Below, piece by piece: positions 6,816-15,693 of a stretch of DNA of 42,455 nt. The notes under the pieces are model-generated. The model was given only the letters and a program-made list of their open reading frames with translations. It ran no database searches and had not been told where the DNA came from. Origin of the DNA: a virus; IMG/VR virus record IMGVR_UViG_3300021962_006651, positions 1 to 42,455 of that record. One strand, 5' to 3'. Each line of letters begins with the position of its first letter. The stretch's first letter is position 1. The translations under genes were made by a program, and so were the position numbers.

Positions 6816-7516
6816 TGAAAAAAAGACAAATAGTAAAAAAAATAATCTCTGAGAAATTCGCATCAAAAGCGCAACAGAGATATTTTTATGCTATGGCAGA
6901 CAATGATACAAATAAAGGTAAAAAGTTTAAGAAATGGGCAAAAGAATTTTCTGATGATACCGATTTTGACAAATTACCTGAAAAAGTTTCTAAAAGAAAA
7001 AAAGAATCCGTTAACCCTAAAATGAAAAAAGGGGACTTAATAGAATATATTAATTCTAAAAAAACAATCAACGAGAATAAAAATATTCACATAGTTAGAG
7101 AGTTTGATAGAAAAGATTTTAGTATTATTGTAGGTTGGTTAGAAAAACTTAGGGAGAGTGGTGTTATTAATATGTTTGGATGTTCTCCTATGTTAAATTG
7201 GACTGCGGATGATTTACATAGATGGTTATATGGACAAAAACAAGATCCTGAGTCTATAGAAGAACAAATAGAGGAGTTAGAATATGATAACGAGGATGGT
7301 GAAAATGATTCTGAGATAGAGAGCATGACACGCCAATTAGAAACTATACAATATTTATTAGAAAAGAAACAAGCGGTTAGGGATGTATTAATTAGGGGTG
7401 CATTAAAAAGGATTGATAATACCAGTGGTGATCATGAATTACGAAACGTTCAAAGGGTATTTGAAAAAATGGCTAAAGAGGCTTTCCTTATGTGGACATC
7501 TGTAGTATATGGATAA
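6815..7516 (+). CDS. Hypothetical protein with SKAQQR...LPEKV segment, 233 aa (GTG start)
   Basis: The start is GTG at 6815, overlapping the upstream stop TAG by one base; no ATG fits as well. Residues 15-62 (SKAQQRYF ... KKWAKEFSDD ... LPEKV) resemble a short domain common in phage and bacterial proteins of unknown function (SKAQQR ... LPEK type). The rest is helical and acidic, with a Glu/Asp-rich stretch at about 145-170 and a conserved-looking TADDLHRWLYGQ helix. The N-terminus MKKRQIVKKIISEKF again has the basic, helical leader seen in neighbours. Possible virion or head-assembly protein; the specific function is unknown. Confidence 0.7.
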   Translation: MKKRQIVKKIISEKFASKAQQRYFYAMADNDTNKGKKFKKWAKEFSDDTDFDKLPEKVSKRKKESVNPKMKKGDLIEYINSKKTINENKNIHIVREFDRKDFSIIVGWLEKLRESGVINMFGCSPMLNWTADDLHRWLYGQKQDPESIEEQIEELEYDNEDGENDSEIESMTRQLETIQYLLEKKQAVRDVLIRGALKRIDNTSGDHELRNVQRVFEKMAKEAFLMWTSVVYG

Positions 7517-7530
7517 TAAAAATAATTATT

Positions 7531-8958
7531 ATGAAAAGAAAAAATATAATAAACGAAGTTACAAAAAGAGTTCTTAATGAAAAATTAAGAATCAATAGAA
7601 TTACTGAAGCTATAGAATATGATCCAGAACATCCTGAGAGAATGCATCCAGGAATAGAAGGTAAATTACGTAGTGGTGAACATGTATTTGGTAAAAGTAA
7701 ATCTTTACCTGTAGGTTCTGACTCTCAAAACTATTCTGAAAAATTGGCAGGTAAGAGATTTAAAGAAATTATCAGTAAGGTTAAAAGATATCATGGAGTA
7801 CAAAACATCAACCCAATGATGATGCAACAAATGTTTCAGATTATGAGTGAGGTTAGTCAAATAGAAACCAGACACAAAGAGGCATTAGAACAATTGGCAA
7901 TTGATATTGTATCTGAAGAGTTTGATATTCCTGATCAAATGTTAGAAGCAACCCTTTCACCTCCAGGTTCTGACTTAGGGTTTGAGGGTGATGAGGAGGA
8001 AGAAGAAGATTATGGGTCCGATTTTGACACACCAAAACCACCAAAAAGTGCGGAAAGAATGGAGGAATTGGAATTAGAGGTTGACAAAAGGAGAATGATA
8101 AACGCATTAATGCAAGGGGCATCCAAAAAGGGACATTATATTTTCCACATGGTTGCAGATGAGTTAGATGCTATTGATCCTAGACTTATGGGACTTTATG
8201 GTAAACTTATGTCATTGGCAGATTTCCAATATTGGGTGATACCTGATTCTACAATGTCTGGGCAAGCAGGTGGTGTAGAAAAAATAGAATGGAGAAAAGC
8301 AGAAGCACCTGAAGATTCTGATGAAGAAGAAGAAATGGAAAAGGTTAATGTTGAGGAGGGTGATGATATTCCTGTGGTTGTTGCAAAGGCATGGATATTT
8401 CCATTATTGGTACATGAACTTATTAAAGGAGCATTAGAATTATCTGCAATAAATTGGGCGGATGGTCACTTAGATTTTGAAGAACAGTCAGAAGTTATTA
8501 AAAGGGCAGATACGGTAGAAGGTGAAATATGGGGAATGAGATTAGGTCCAGGTATGTGGGAAAAATTTTTAGATTGTGTTGGTGCGGAAAACTATGATAT
8601 AAAACAATGGTTATTTCGTGAATTAACTAAATTACCCGCAAAACAATTTCACGAGTTTATGAAAGAAATTTTAAGCGGTAGTCAAAAGTGTAAAGAAGTT
8701 ATTCAAACACTAAAAGACTTACATGAAGAAGATCCTTCACAAAGTTTAGATGATATGTTTGATGATACAGGATATGACGATATGGATGATATCTTAGATA
8801 ATTTAGGTAATGAAGAAGATGATGATATTACGGGGACAACTGAACCACAAGAAATAGATTATTCTCAAATGTCACCTAGAGAAATACAAGGGTTAATAGA
8901 TGACGCATTAGACAATGGTGACTTTGATACTGTTGCGAAACTTCACAAATACTTATAA
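7531..8958 (+). CDS. Hypothetical acidic protein, 475 aa
   Basis: The product is not recognised. The start at 7531 (MKRKNIINEV) is preferred over an in-frame ATG at 7492 because the longer version would overlap the preceding gene and begin with an atypical hydrophobic segment. The N-terminus carries a basic leader with an ITE|A candidate protease site (residues 25-28 or so). The middle contains helical stretches with Met-rich segments (NPMMMQQMFQIM) and an acidic linker at about 145-175. A second helical domain (about 190-400) precedes an Asp/Glu-rich tail and a final short helix (SPREIQGLIDDALDNGD) that resembles a small protein-protein docking motif. It ends the acidic-protein run, and a strong terminator follows. 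Confidence 0.75.
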   Translation: MKRKNIINEVTKRVLNEKLRINRITEAIEYDPEHPERMHPGIEGKLRSGEHVFGKSKSLPVGSDSQNYSEKLAGKRFKEIISKVKRYHGVQNINPMMMQQMFQIMSEVSQIETRHKEALEQLAIDIVSEEFDIPDQMLEATLSPPGSDLGFEGDEEEEEDYGSDFDTPKPPKSAERMEELELEVDKRRMINALMQGASKKGHYIFHMVADELDAIDPRLMGLYGKLMSLADFQYWVIPDSTMSGQAGGVEKIEWRKAEAPEDSDEEEEMEKVNVEEGDDIPVVVAKAWIFPLLVHELIKGALELSAINWADGHLDFEEQSEVIKRADTVEGEIWGMRLGPGMWEKFLDCVGAENYDIKQWLFRELTKLPAKQFHEFMKEILSGSQKCKEVIQTLKDLHEEDPSQSLDDMFDDTGYDDMDDILDNLGNEEDDDITGTTEPQEIDYSQMSPREIQGLIDDALDNGDFDTVAKLHKYL

Positions 8959-8980
8959 TCAATTAAATTAAATTATAATT

Positions 8981-9007
8981 AATCCCATCACATAGGTGGG
9001 ATTTTTT
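8981..9007 (+). terminator. Rho-independent terminator
   Basis: A 9-bp stem (8981-8989 with 8995-9003, one G-U pair) with loop ACATA is followed by TTTTTT. It closes the 3940-8958 run. Confidence 0.8.
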
Positions 9008-9018
9008 ATTTTAAACCA

Positions 9019-9026
9019 ATATTTAT
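9019..9026 (+). promoter_or_regulatory. ATATTTAT box before 9040 gene
   Basis: ATATTTATTAATAAAAAA, 13 bases before the start codon and directly after a terminator. This is one of the best examples of the recurring element. Confidence 0.5.
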
Positions 9027-9039
9027 TAATAAAAAACAA

Positions 9040-10134
9040 ATGTTATTAGATTCAACAGAAATAAAATTATTTAACAAAATATTGCGTAAATTATGGAATA
9101 AACATAAAGACTACGATATTGACATTTATGATTTATCTAAAGAATTAGAAAGTTTATTAGGTAAAGATAGTTTTTCATTTCAAGAAAGGGTGTTTGGTAT
9201 ATGGAATTTTATAACCAATGAAATAGGTGAAGATCCCTTTGACTATACTGAAGCAGAGGACAGATTCTTAATAAATAATTTTTATGGTGACACTATTATT
9301 AAAATATTAAACGATAGTGGTTGGATGGATAAATATTTTACATTAGATACATTTATTATACACCCATCAAAATTTAATACACATACAGAATCTAAATCAG
9401 TTTATGGTGATATTAAGGTAGAGGGTAATAAATTATTTTTAATTTGTGATCATTGGAGCGAATTTTCAATATTGTTTAATAGAGATGATAGAGATTTAGC
9501 CGAAAGGGTGTTAGGTGAAGATTGGGGAGAGTTATATGGTTGGTTTGATGTAGATTTTGAGGATGATGTTTGGAATAATTTAGATGAAAAATCTTTACAA
9601 CATATAAAAGAATATATTATAGAAAATGATTTTATAGGGAAACCGTTAGATTATGATGAAGATCCAGATGATGGTGGATTAAGAGTAGATATGTTAAAAG
9701 ATAATGGTTTATTGGGTCAATTAATTGATAACGAAAGTATGTTTAATGACTTAAAGAGTGAGTTGGAAAATTTTTATAGATGGGCATATGAATCTGCGGC
9801 AGAAGATGAGTTGTTTAGTGATATAAAAAATGAAATAGTTTCACTTATCGGTTCTGACGGTGAATGGGATATGGTAAAATCAAAAAAAGAAGGTGGTTCT
9901 GATAAACATGTTCTTAAATTTGATGTGACAGATAAGTTTATGAGGTATAATATTGATTATTTAGGATGTAAAGGAGAATTTCCACAGTATGAAGAAAGTT
10001 ACTTTTTAGATGTTATTCAAGATTATTTGTATTGTATGGGTGACATGTTAAATACTCCAGATATGGGATATTTCTATCCCGACTCAACAAAGATTGGGGA
10101 ACATTTAAATTATAATGTATTAGGTAATTTATAA
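9040..10134 (+). CDS. Hypothetical protein, 364 aa
   Basis: The product is not recognised. It is an acidic, Trp/Tyr/Phe-rich soluble protein with no Cys cluster and no membrane segment. There is a His/Trp-bearing segment (LICDHWSEFSILF) near residue 135 and many Asp-rich turns (FDVDFEDDVW, YDEDPDDGG). It begins a new transcription unit (terminator at 8981-9007, box at 9019-9026) and the next gene starts 1 base after its stop. Position just before the terminase unit suggests a late, possibly structural or packaging-related function, but this is only context. Confidence 0.75.
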   Translation: MLLDSTEIKLFNKILRKLWNKHKDYDIDIYDLSKELESLLGKDSFSFQERVFGIWNFITNEIGEDPFDYTEAEDRFLINNFYGDTIIKILNDSGWMDKYFTLDTFIIHPSKFNTHTESKSVYGDIKVEGNKLFLICDHWSEFSILFNRDDRDLAERVLGEDWGELYGWFDVDFEDDVWNNLDEKSLQHIKEYIIENDFIGKPLDYDEDPDDGGLRVDMLKDNGLLGQLIDNESMFNDLKSELENFYRWAYESAAEDELFSDIKNEIVSLIGSDGEWDMVKSKKEGGSDKHVLKFDVTDKFMRYNIDYLGCKGEFPQYEESYFLDVIQDYLYCMGDMLNTPDMGYFYPDSTKIGEHLNYNVLGNL

Positions 10135-10135
10135 T

Positions 10136-10987
10136 ATGAAGATTAAACTAACAGAGAGTCAATACGGTAAAATCATAAGTGAAAATCTTAATGATAAAGA
10201 AGAACGTTTTTTAAATATGTTTTTTGATAGGGTTAAAAATTTAGATTATAAAGACGCATTAGATGTTTATTTTAGAGATTTTGGTTTTGATGTACGTATG
10301 ATGGAACATAGTAAAAAAATCTATGACTGGTTTAGATACATAATTCTCCCAAAATTTGTAGGTAATCAATCGAGTTTACACGGCATAAATAAAGGAATAT
10401 ATTCTCTATTTGATTTAGTTATTGAAAGGGAGTTAGACGGAATAGTTAGTAGTGATAGAAACGGTTATCAAAAACTAAACGCAATTATTAATTTAGAAAA
10501 ATTATTTCCTTGGCATTATAGTAGTGATAAAACAAAAACTTTATCAGAAGTGGGCGATGGATTAATATATGACGCAGTAGAGGATTTATTTAAACAATAT
10601 GAACCTAAAGAAGCAATTAGACAAGCTTCTTTATTAAAAGATAAAATGGGTAGTCGTAAGTTTAAGTCTGTAGAGTCTATAGTTAAAGATTTTGCAGAAA
10701 AAAATGGTTTAACATTAATACCAAAACATAGTGGTTACACATTCCAAAGAGGGGAAGAAACTATGATTAGAGATTTAATAAACTATATGAGAGACATACC
10801 ACAAAAAACTAAAAGAGGGTTTTTAAATTATATTGGAAGTGATTATGGTGCTGGTCAATATTCTACTTTTTGGAGTGCAGTCAATAAGGCTGGTATCATA
10901 CAAAAAGTTGGGGGTGGTAATAATGTAACTTATCAGTTAGGCCCAAACTACAAAGCGTGGGAAGAAGGTAAAACAGTTGCATTTTAA
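10136..10987 (+). CDS. Hypothetical protein with C-terminal winged-helix-like domain, 283 aa
   Basis: The first residues MKIKLTESQYGKIISE form the leader style common in this window, with an LTE|S site. The middle (about 15-200) is helical. The last 75 residues (RDLINYMRDIP ... GFLNYIGSDYGAG ... AGIIQKVGGGN-VTYQLG) look like a winged helix-turn-helix: three helices followed by a beta hairpin with a Gly-rich wing. It lies directly before terL, the usual place of a small terminase subunit, and a DNA-binding domain would fit that job. No TerS homology can be shown by eye, so this is a weak guess; a transcription regulator is the alternative. Confidence 0.7.
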   Translation: MKIKLTESQYGKIISENLNDKEERFLNMFFDRVKNLDYKDALDVYFRDFGFDVRMMEHSKKIYDWFRYIILPKFVGNQSSLHGINKGIYSLFDLVIERELDGIVSSDRNGYQKLNAIINLEKLFPWHYSSDKTKTLSEVGDGLIYDAVEDLFKQYEPKEAIRQASLLKDKMGSRKFKSVESIVKDFAEKNGLTLIPKHSGYTFQRGEETMIRDLINYMRDIPQKTKRGFLNYIGSDYGAGQYSTFWSAVNKAGIIQKVGGGNNVTYQLGPNYKAWEEGKTVAF

Positions 10988-10997
10988 CCATTTAATC

Positions 10998-11005
10998 ATA
11001 TTTAT
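10998..11005 (+). promoter_or_regulatory. ATATTTAT box before terL
   Basis: ATATTTATATAAAAAAG, 13 bases before the terL start codon. Confidence 0.5.
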
Positions 11006-11018
11006 ATAAAAAAGAATT

Positions 11019-12824
11019 ATGGATAGAGCGGAACAATTAAAGATATTTGCCCGTTGTTTAGGTGATCCATCGTATGCGATAGAAACGTTTTTAAAGACAT
11101 TTGATTTAACACAAAAGGGAATGGTTCCTTTTAAGTTATTTTACAAACAAAAAGAAATCATTAGATCATATGAAGAACACAATCGTAATTTGGTAACTAA
11201 ACCTCGACAGGCTGGTGTTTCTACAACTACCGCAGCATATATTGCAGTTAAAACTGCATTTGGTGATCCAGATAATCCACATAAAGTATTGATATTGGCT
11301 AACAAACAAACATTAGCACAAGAATTCTTAAAAAAGGTTAAAGACTTTTTAGATCAGATACCATATTGGGTTTGGGGATTAAATGAGGGATCAGATTATT
11401 TAGAGATAAATTCAAAAGGGCACCTTAAATTAAAATCAAATGGGTGTGAGATTAGAGCACTAGCAACATCCAAAGATGCATTAAGGGGTTTTACACCAAC
11501 ATTCTTAGTTATGGACGAGGCAGCCTTCATCGATAATGGGGATGAAGTTTTTGGTGCAGCTTTAGCGTCATTAGGTACAGGTGGTAAGATTGCACTAATA
11601 TCTACGCCTAATGGTATGGATCCATTGTATTACAAAACTTACGACAAATCTAAAACAGGTGATAACAACTTCAATGTAGTAGAGATGAAGTGGTATCACG
11701 ATATCCGTTATAACAGAGGTCTTTATTGGACTAGGGGTGAGGACGAAAAAGAAGAAAAGATAGTGTGTGATACTGTTGGTAGAACTAAATTACGTTGGGA
11801 ATATATGGATAATATATATGAGACAGATGAATCTACTATAGAGTATTATGAAGTTATGGTAAAAGATGGTTGGAAACCATTATCTCCTTGGTATGAGGAG
11901 ATGGCAGCAGATATGGGTGACCCTAAGAAAATCGCACAAGAACTCGATGTTTCATTTATTGGTTCAGGGGGTAATGTAGTAGATGATGAATATATTACAT
12001 ATCACGAAGAAAATTTTGTAAAGGATCCAGAATTTGCGGCTGAGGTAGAAAAAAGTATGTGGATATGGAAAAAACCTGAAGTGGGACATAAATATATAAT
12101 GGGTGTTGATGTTAGTAGGGGTGATGGTAAAGATAGTTCCACTATTGTAATATTGGACTTTGAGAATTTAGAACAAGTTGCGGAATTTAAACATAAATTA
12201 CCTCCAGATATTTTAGCAGAAATAGTATATAAGTATGGTAATATGTATAACGCATATACTGTGGTAGATATTACAGGTGGTATGGGTGTTGCAACTGTGT
12301 TAAAACTTTTAGAAATGGAGTATAAACATCTTCATTACGATGACCCTAAAAGTAGAAAGTTATCTGAGAAATATGCAAAAACAGTATACAAAGAGGGTGA
12401 TAAGGTACCCGGATTTAATGTCGGTAATACTCGTTTACAAATGGTTTCTGAATTAGAAGAACATGTTAGAGAAAATAAAACTATTATACGTTCACAAAGA
12501 ATGATATCTGAACTTAGGACTTTTGTTTATAAAGGTGGTAGGCCAGATCATATGGAAGGGTATCATGATGATATTATTATGGCTTATTCTATGGCAATAT
12601 TCATAATACAAACTTCTTTTAAGAAATTAGAACAGGTTGAGAAACAGACTAAGGCAATGTTAGAGAGTTGGGTAAATGTGTCAAATAAAAATACTAAACC
12701 ATTATTTAGTGAACAACAACATGTAAATCCTTTTTACACAAATACACCCACCTATCACCCAAAACAACCAAATAATGGTAATAACGATAATGGTGAATAT
12801 AATTGGTTATTCGGATTTAAATAG
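11019..12824 (+). CDS. terL: Terminase large subunit (T4 gp17 type)
   Basis: This is the ATP-driven DNA packaging motor and headful nuclease. The ATPase domain has Walker A KPRQAGVST at residues 61-69, Walker B LVMDEAAF at 163-170 with catalytic Glu167, and the coupling motif ISTPNG at 194-199. The C-terminal RNase H-like nuclease carries the three acidic sites: Asp in MGVDVSRGDG near 364, Asp in VVDITGGMG near 414, and the Asp pair in HDDIIMAYS near 516. At 601 residues its length is normal for the family. The last 50 residues are Asn/Pro-rich and probably disordered. It acts at the portal vertex during head filling. Unlike T4, the portal gene follows directly without sheath and tube genes between. 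Confidence 0.97.
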   Translation: MDRAEQLKIFARCLGDPSYAIETFLKTFDLTQKGMVPFKLFYKQKEIIRSYEEHNRNLVTKPRQAGVSTTTAAYIAVKTAFGDPDNPHKVLILANKQTLAQEFLKKVKDFLDQIPYWVWGLNEGSDYLEINSKGHLKLKSNGCEIRALATSKDALRGFTPTFLVMDEAAFIDNGDEVFGAALASLGTGGKIALISTPNGMDPLYYKTYDKSKTGDNNFNVVEMKWYHDIRYNRGLYWTRGEDEKEEKIVCDTVGRTKLRWEYMDNIYETDESTIEYYEVMVKDGWKPLSPWYEEMAADMGDPKKIAQELDVSFIGSGGNVVDDEYITYHEENFVKDPEFAAEVEKSMWIWKKPEVGHKYIMGVDVSRGDGKDSSTIVILDFENLEQVAEFKHKLPPDILAEIVYKYGNMYNAYTVVDITGGMGVATVLKLLEMEYKHLHYDDPKSRKLSEKYAKTVYKEGDKVPGFNVGNTRLQMVSELEEHVRENKTIIRSQRMISELRTFVYKGGRPDHMEGYHDDIIMAYSMAIFIIQTSFKKLEQVEKQTKAMLESWVNVSNKNTKPLFSEQQHVNPFYTNTPTYHPKQPNNGNNDNGEYNWLFGFK

Positions 12825-12840
12825 TATTTAGATTTTTGAT

Positions 12841-12848
12841 ATATTTAT
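12841..12848 (+). promoter_or_regulatory. ATATTTAT box before portal gene
   Basis: ATATTTATTATAATAG, 29 bases before the portal start. A related TATATTTAATAAAA sequence lies immediately before the ATG. Confidence 0.4.
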
Positions 12849-12877
12849 TATAATAGTAACAAAGTATATTTAATAAA

Positions 12878-14800
12878 ATGGCGAGAAAAACGATATTCCA
12901 ACAATTAAATGATTTATTCGGTCCAGAGATAAACAGACCACAAAATAAATCTAGATATTCTATAAACGATAAAGAACTTCTAAAAACTAAGTCTAAAGAA
13001 GAGTATGAGTTTGAGAAACTTAAGAGACAACAAGATGCTTATTTAGCGAATCAATGGCAAAAGGTAGATAATGAAATTTACCAACATTCAATTTATTATG
13101 AAACAACTAGATTGGCGTCTTACGCAGATTTTGAGGGTATGGAATTTTTTCCTGAAATTGCAGCGGCTTTAGATATTATGATGGAAGAGTCTACTACATT
13201 AAATTCAGAAAATAAAGTAATTAATATATTTTCTGAAAGTAGAAGGGTTAGAAGAATATTAGAGGATTTGTTTTTTAATAGATTAGATATACACACATCA
13301 TTACCAATGTGGACTAGAAATGTTTGTAAGTATGGGGACGATTTTCTTTATTTAAATATTGATAGTGAAGATGGTATCACAGGTGTTAAACAATTACCCA
13401 ATATTGAGATTAGTAGGAAGGAGAATGAGGGTTTTGGTGAGAATTCTATGAATAAACAAACAGATAAATTTAATCCAGTTAAGTTTGTTTGGGGTCAAAG
13501 AGATATTGAATTTAATGCTTGGCAAATTGCACATTTTAGATTATTAGGTGATGACAGAAGATTACCTTATGGTACTTCTATGTTAGAAAAAGCAAGAAGG
13601 ATATGGAAGCAATTATTACTTTCTGAAGACGCAATGTTAATATATAGAGTAACAAGAGCACCAGAAAGGAGAATATTTAAAATATTTGTCGGTAATATAG
13701 ACGAAAAAGATGTACCTGCGTATGTTAACCAAATTGCAAATAACTTTAAGAGGAGTCCTGTTATTGATCAGAACACAGGACAAATAGATACTAGATATAA
13801 TCAGATGGCACAGGATCAAGATTACTTCATTCCCGTTAGAGACGCAAACGCACCCTCACCAATAGATACATTAGCGGGTGCGACTAACCTATCTGAGATA
13901 GCAGATATTCAATATCTACAGAAAAAATTATTTACCGCACTTAGAGTACCAAAACCATTTTTAGGTTTTGAAGAAGTTAATGGTGAAGGAAAAAATTTAG
14001 CATTACAAGATATTAGATTTGCTAGGACTATAAATAGAATACAACAGGCAATGTTGCAAGAATTAAATAAAATTGCAATTATTCATTTATATATTTTAGG
14101 GTTAGAGGATGAGTTGGAGAACTTTACCTTAACGCTTAATAATCCTTCTACACAGGCGGAAATGTTAAAGGTGGAGCAAACCCAATTAAAAGTAACACTT
14201 TATAAAGATGCAGTCGCTGATGCAGGAAATGGGTTTGGTGCAATGTCTATGACAAGAGCAAAGAAAGAAATTTTAGGTATGTCAGAAGAAGAAATCAGAA
14301 ATGATTTAGAACAACAAAGATTAGAAAAAGCAGCCGCAGCTGAGATGGAACAAACTGCAACTATAATTAAGAAAACTGGTATCTTTGATAGAGTAGACAA
14401 ACTCTATGGCGACTTCTCCGCTATAGCGGGGGGTGCACCTGCAGAGGGAGATGATACAGGTGGTGGATTAGGTGGTGATACAGGCGGTGGATTAGGTGGC
14501 GATACAGGTGGTGATTTAGGTGGATTTGGAGCGGATACAGGTGGTGGTGAAGAACCTGCTGCGGAACCAGCACCAACAGAAGAATCAATTAAGAAAACAG
14601 AAAATCTTTTATTAGAACAAGAAAAAAGAAAATACGAAGAAAAAGTAAAGAAGTACCAAAACATTTACCTTAATAGGCTTATGGAAAGTTTAGATAAAAA
14701 TGAAAAATTATTTAACTTAGATGATGTAGAAAAAGATACTGAAATACTTAACTCTAAAATTAATGATATAACAAAAGAAATTGATAATTTAACAAAATAG
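12878..14800 (+). CDS. 20: Portal protein (T4 gp20 type)
   Basis: The portal forms the dodecameric ring at one capsid vertex through which DNA enters and to which the neck and tail attach. The protein (640 aa) has the gp20 pattern. An N-terminal segment has YYETTRLASYADFEGMEFF-like features (key residues Y, R, Y, FEGME) and PEIAAALDIMMEES. The core has WTRNVCKYGDDFLYLN, RAPERRIFKI near residue 265 and FEEVNGEGKNLALQDIRFARTI (key residues G, EGK, L, DIRFA) near 370. A low-complexity Gly/Asp linker (about 526-558) precedes a Lys/Glu-rich coiled tail. The linker is an unusual addition; T4 gp20 is shorter (524 aa). Assignment also rests on position between terL and the protease. Confidence 0.95.
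   Translation: MARKTIFQQLNDLFGPEINRPQNKSRYSINDKELLKTKSKEEYEFEKLKRQQDAYLANQWQKVDNEIYQHSIYYETTRLASYADFEGMEFFPEIAAALDIMMEESTTLNSENKVINIFSESRRVRRILEDLFFNRLDIHTSLPMWTRNVCKYGDDFLYLNIDSEDGITGVKQLPNIEISRKENEGFGENSMNKQTDKFNPVKFVWGQRDIEFNAWQIAHFRLLGDDRRLPYGTSMLEKARRIWKQLLLSEDAMLIYRVTRAPERRIFKIFVGNIDEKDVPAYVNQIANNFKRSPVIDQNTGQIDTRYNQMAQDQDYFIPVRDANAPSPIDTLAGATNLSEIADIQYLQKKLFTALRVPKPFLGFEEVNGEGKNLALQDIRFARTINRIQQAMLQELNKIAIIHLYILGLEDELENFTLTLNNPSTQAEMLKVEQTQLKVTLYKDAVADAGNGFGAMSMTRAKKEILGMSEEEIRNDLEQQRLEKAAAAEMEQTATIIKKTGIFDRVDKLYGDFSAIAGGAPAEGDDTGGGLGGDTGGGLGGDTGGDLGGFGADTGGGEEPAAEPAPTEESIKKTENLLLEQEKRKYEEKVKKYQNIYLNRLMESLDKNEKLFNLDDVEKDTEILNSKINDITKEIDNLTK
14455..14540 (+). repeat. Gly-rich repeat in portal C-terminal region
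   Basis: Imperfect 24-base tandem units encode GDTGGGLG three times with decay at the ends. They form a flexible linker before the C-terminal helical tail of the portal protein. Confidence 0.75.
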
Positions 14801-14820
14801 AACTTTTTTATAAATTTAGA

Positions 14821-14828
14821 ATATTTAT
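14821..14828 (+). promoter_or_regulatory. ATATTTAT box before 14843 gene
   Basis: ATATTTATTAATAAAAAAG, 14 bases before the start codon, nearly identical to the copy at 9019. Confidence 0.5.
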
Positions 14829-14842
14829 TAATAAAAAAGAAT

Positions 14843-15610
14843 ATGAACAATTTTGGTAATATTAAAGATACCTTTAAAAATTTAGTTATAGAATCTGTAA
14901 TTAAAAAAAATGATAAGGGTAAAAAACTATTTTCTAAGTTTTTAAAAATAATCAAAGAAAATAAAACTCTTAAGGATCAATACTTAATTTATAGTAATTT
15001 ACAAAATACTAAGTTTGATGACTCCGTTGAGGCGAGAGAATATGTTAAAGAAAACATTTCCCTATTAAAATCATTAAATGAAACTCACATTAAGAGGGGT
15101 AATGAATTCTTTTTAAAATTACTTAAAGGTAATAAAATAGTAAAAGAAAATGATTCTTTCTATAAAGATGTTCTTTATTTAGTAAATACAAAAAAAACTC
15201 CTTCTAATATTAATAAGATAAATGAATCTATTAATAACATTATTAAAGTAATGTTAGAAAAAGAAGATACTGAAGAGGTTGTTACAGAAAGTGTTGATTT
15301 ACCACCTAGCGTATTAACAAAATTGGCGGTTAATAAATTTAATTCAAGATATTCTAACATTTCAGAATCTGAAAAAGAAATCATTAAAACTGTACTTAAC
15401 GGATCTAACAAAGATAAAGAAAACATTTTCAAAAAACTTAAAAGAGAGTGTATTGATACAATAGATAATAAATTAAATGAATCTTCTGATTTAGATTTAA
15501 AAGATAAATTATTAAAAGTTAAAGATAAATTGTTAAATACTAATTATAGTTTAGATACTTTCAGTACAGATATTAGTAAGATTTATGACTTAAACGGATC
15601 TATAAAATAA
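14843..15610 (+). CDS. Putative prohead core protein, 255 aa
   Basis: The product has no clear family match. It is highly charged (Lys, Glu, Asn, Ser), helical, and lies between portal and protease, where T4 has the prohead core genes 67 and 68. Many candidate prohead protease sites occur (INE|S, ISE|S, LNE|S, and near-matches VIE|S and VTE|S), as expected of a core protein degraded to peptides during head maturation. A better-structured segment around residues 152-190 (DLPPSVLTKLAVNKFNSRY) may be a folded helix bundle. Core-protein role is inferred from position, composition and sites, not homology. It is followed by an array of hairpins. Confidence 0.7.
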   Translation: MNNFGNIKDTFKNLVIESVIKKNDKGKKLFSKFLKIIKENKTLKDQYLIYSNLQNTKFDDSVEAREYVKENISLLKSLNETHIKRGNEFFLKLLKGNKIVKENDSFYKDVLYLVNTKKTPSNINKINESINNIIKVMLEKEDTEEVVTESVDLPPSVLTKLAVNKFNSRYSNISESEKEIIKTVLNGSNKDKENIFKKLKRECIDTIDNKLNESSDLDLKDKLLKVKDKLLNTNYSLDTFSTDISKIYDLNGSIK

Positions 15611-15643
15611 AACGGATTAGGACCGTTATTGTCTACGGACAAT
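15611..15643 (+). ncRNA. Two tandem hairpins, one with UACG tetraloop (possible structured RNA or mRNA 3' element)
   Basis: Hairpin 1: AACGG 15611-15615 with CCGTT 15623-15627. Hairpin 2: ATTGTC 15628-15633 with GACAAT 15638-15643, closed C-UACG-G, a very stable UNCG-class tetraloop. They abut each other and lie immediately after the 14843-15610 stop and before a terminator. They could protect the 3' end of the message or be part of a small RNA. Function is unknown. Confidence 0.45.
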
Positions 15644-15649
15644 TTATTA

Positions 15650-15683
15650 CCCACTAAAGTTCGCTACTATAGTGGGTTTTTTT
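15650..15683 (+). terminator. Rho-independent terminator
   Basis: A perfect 7-bp stem (CCCACTA 15650-15656 with TAGTGGG 15670-15676) with a 13-base loop is followed by TTTTTTT. It ends the portal/core unit. Confidence 0.8.
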
Positions 15684-15693
15684 ATTCCCAAAT

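Noticed and set aside
7492-7530. Longer N-terminus for the 475-aa protein
   Set aside because: It would overlap the previous gene by 25 bases and add an Ile/Trp-rich peptide unlike any neighbour; the ATG at 7531 starts with the common basic leader.
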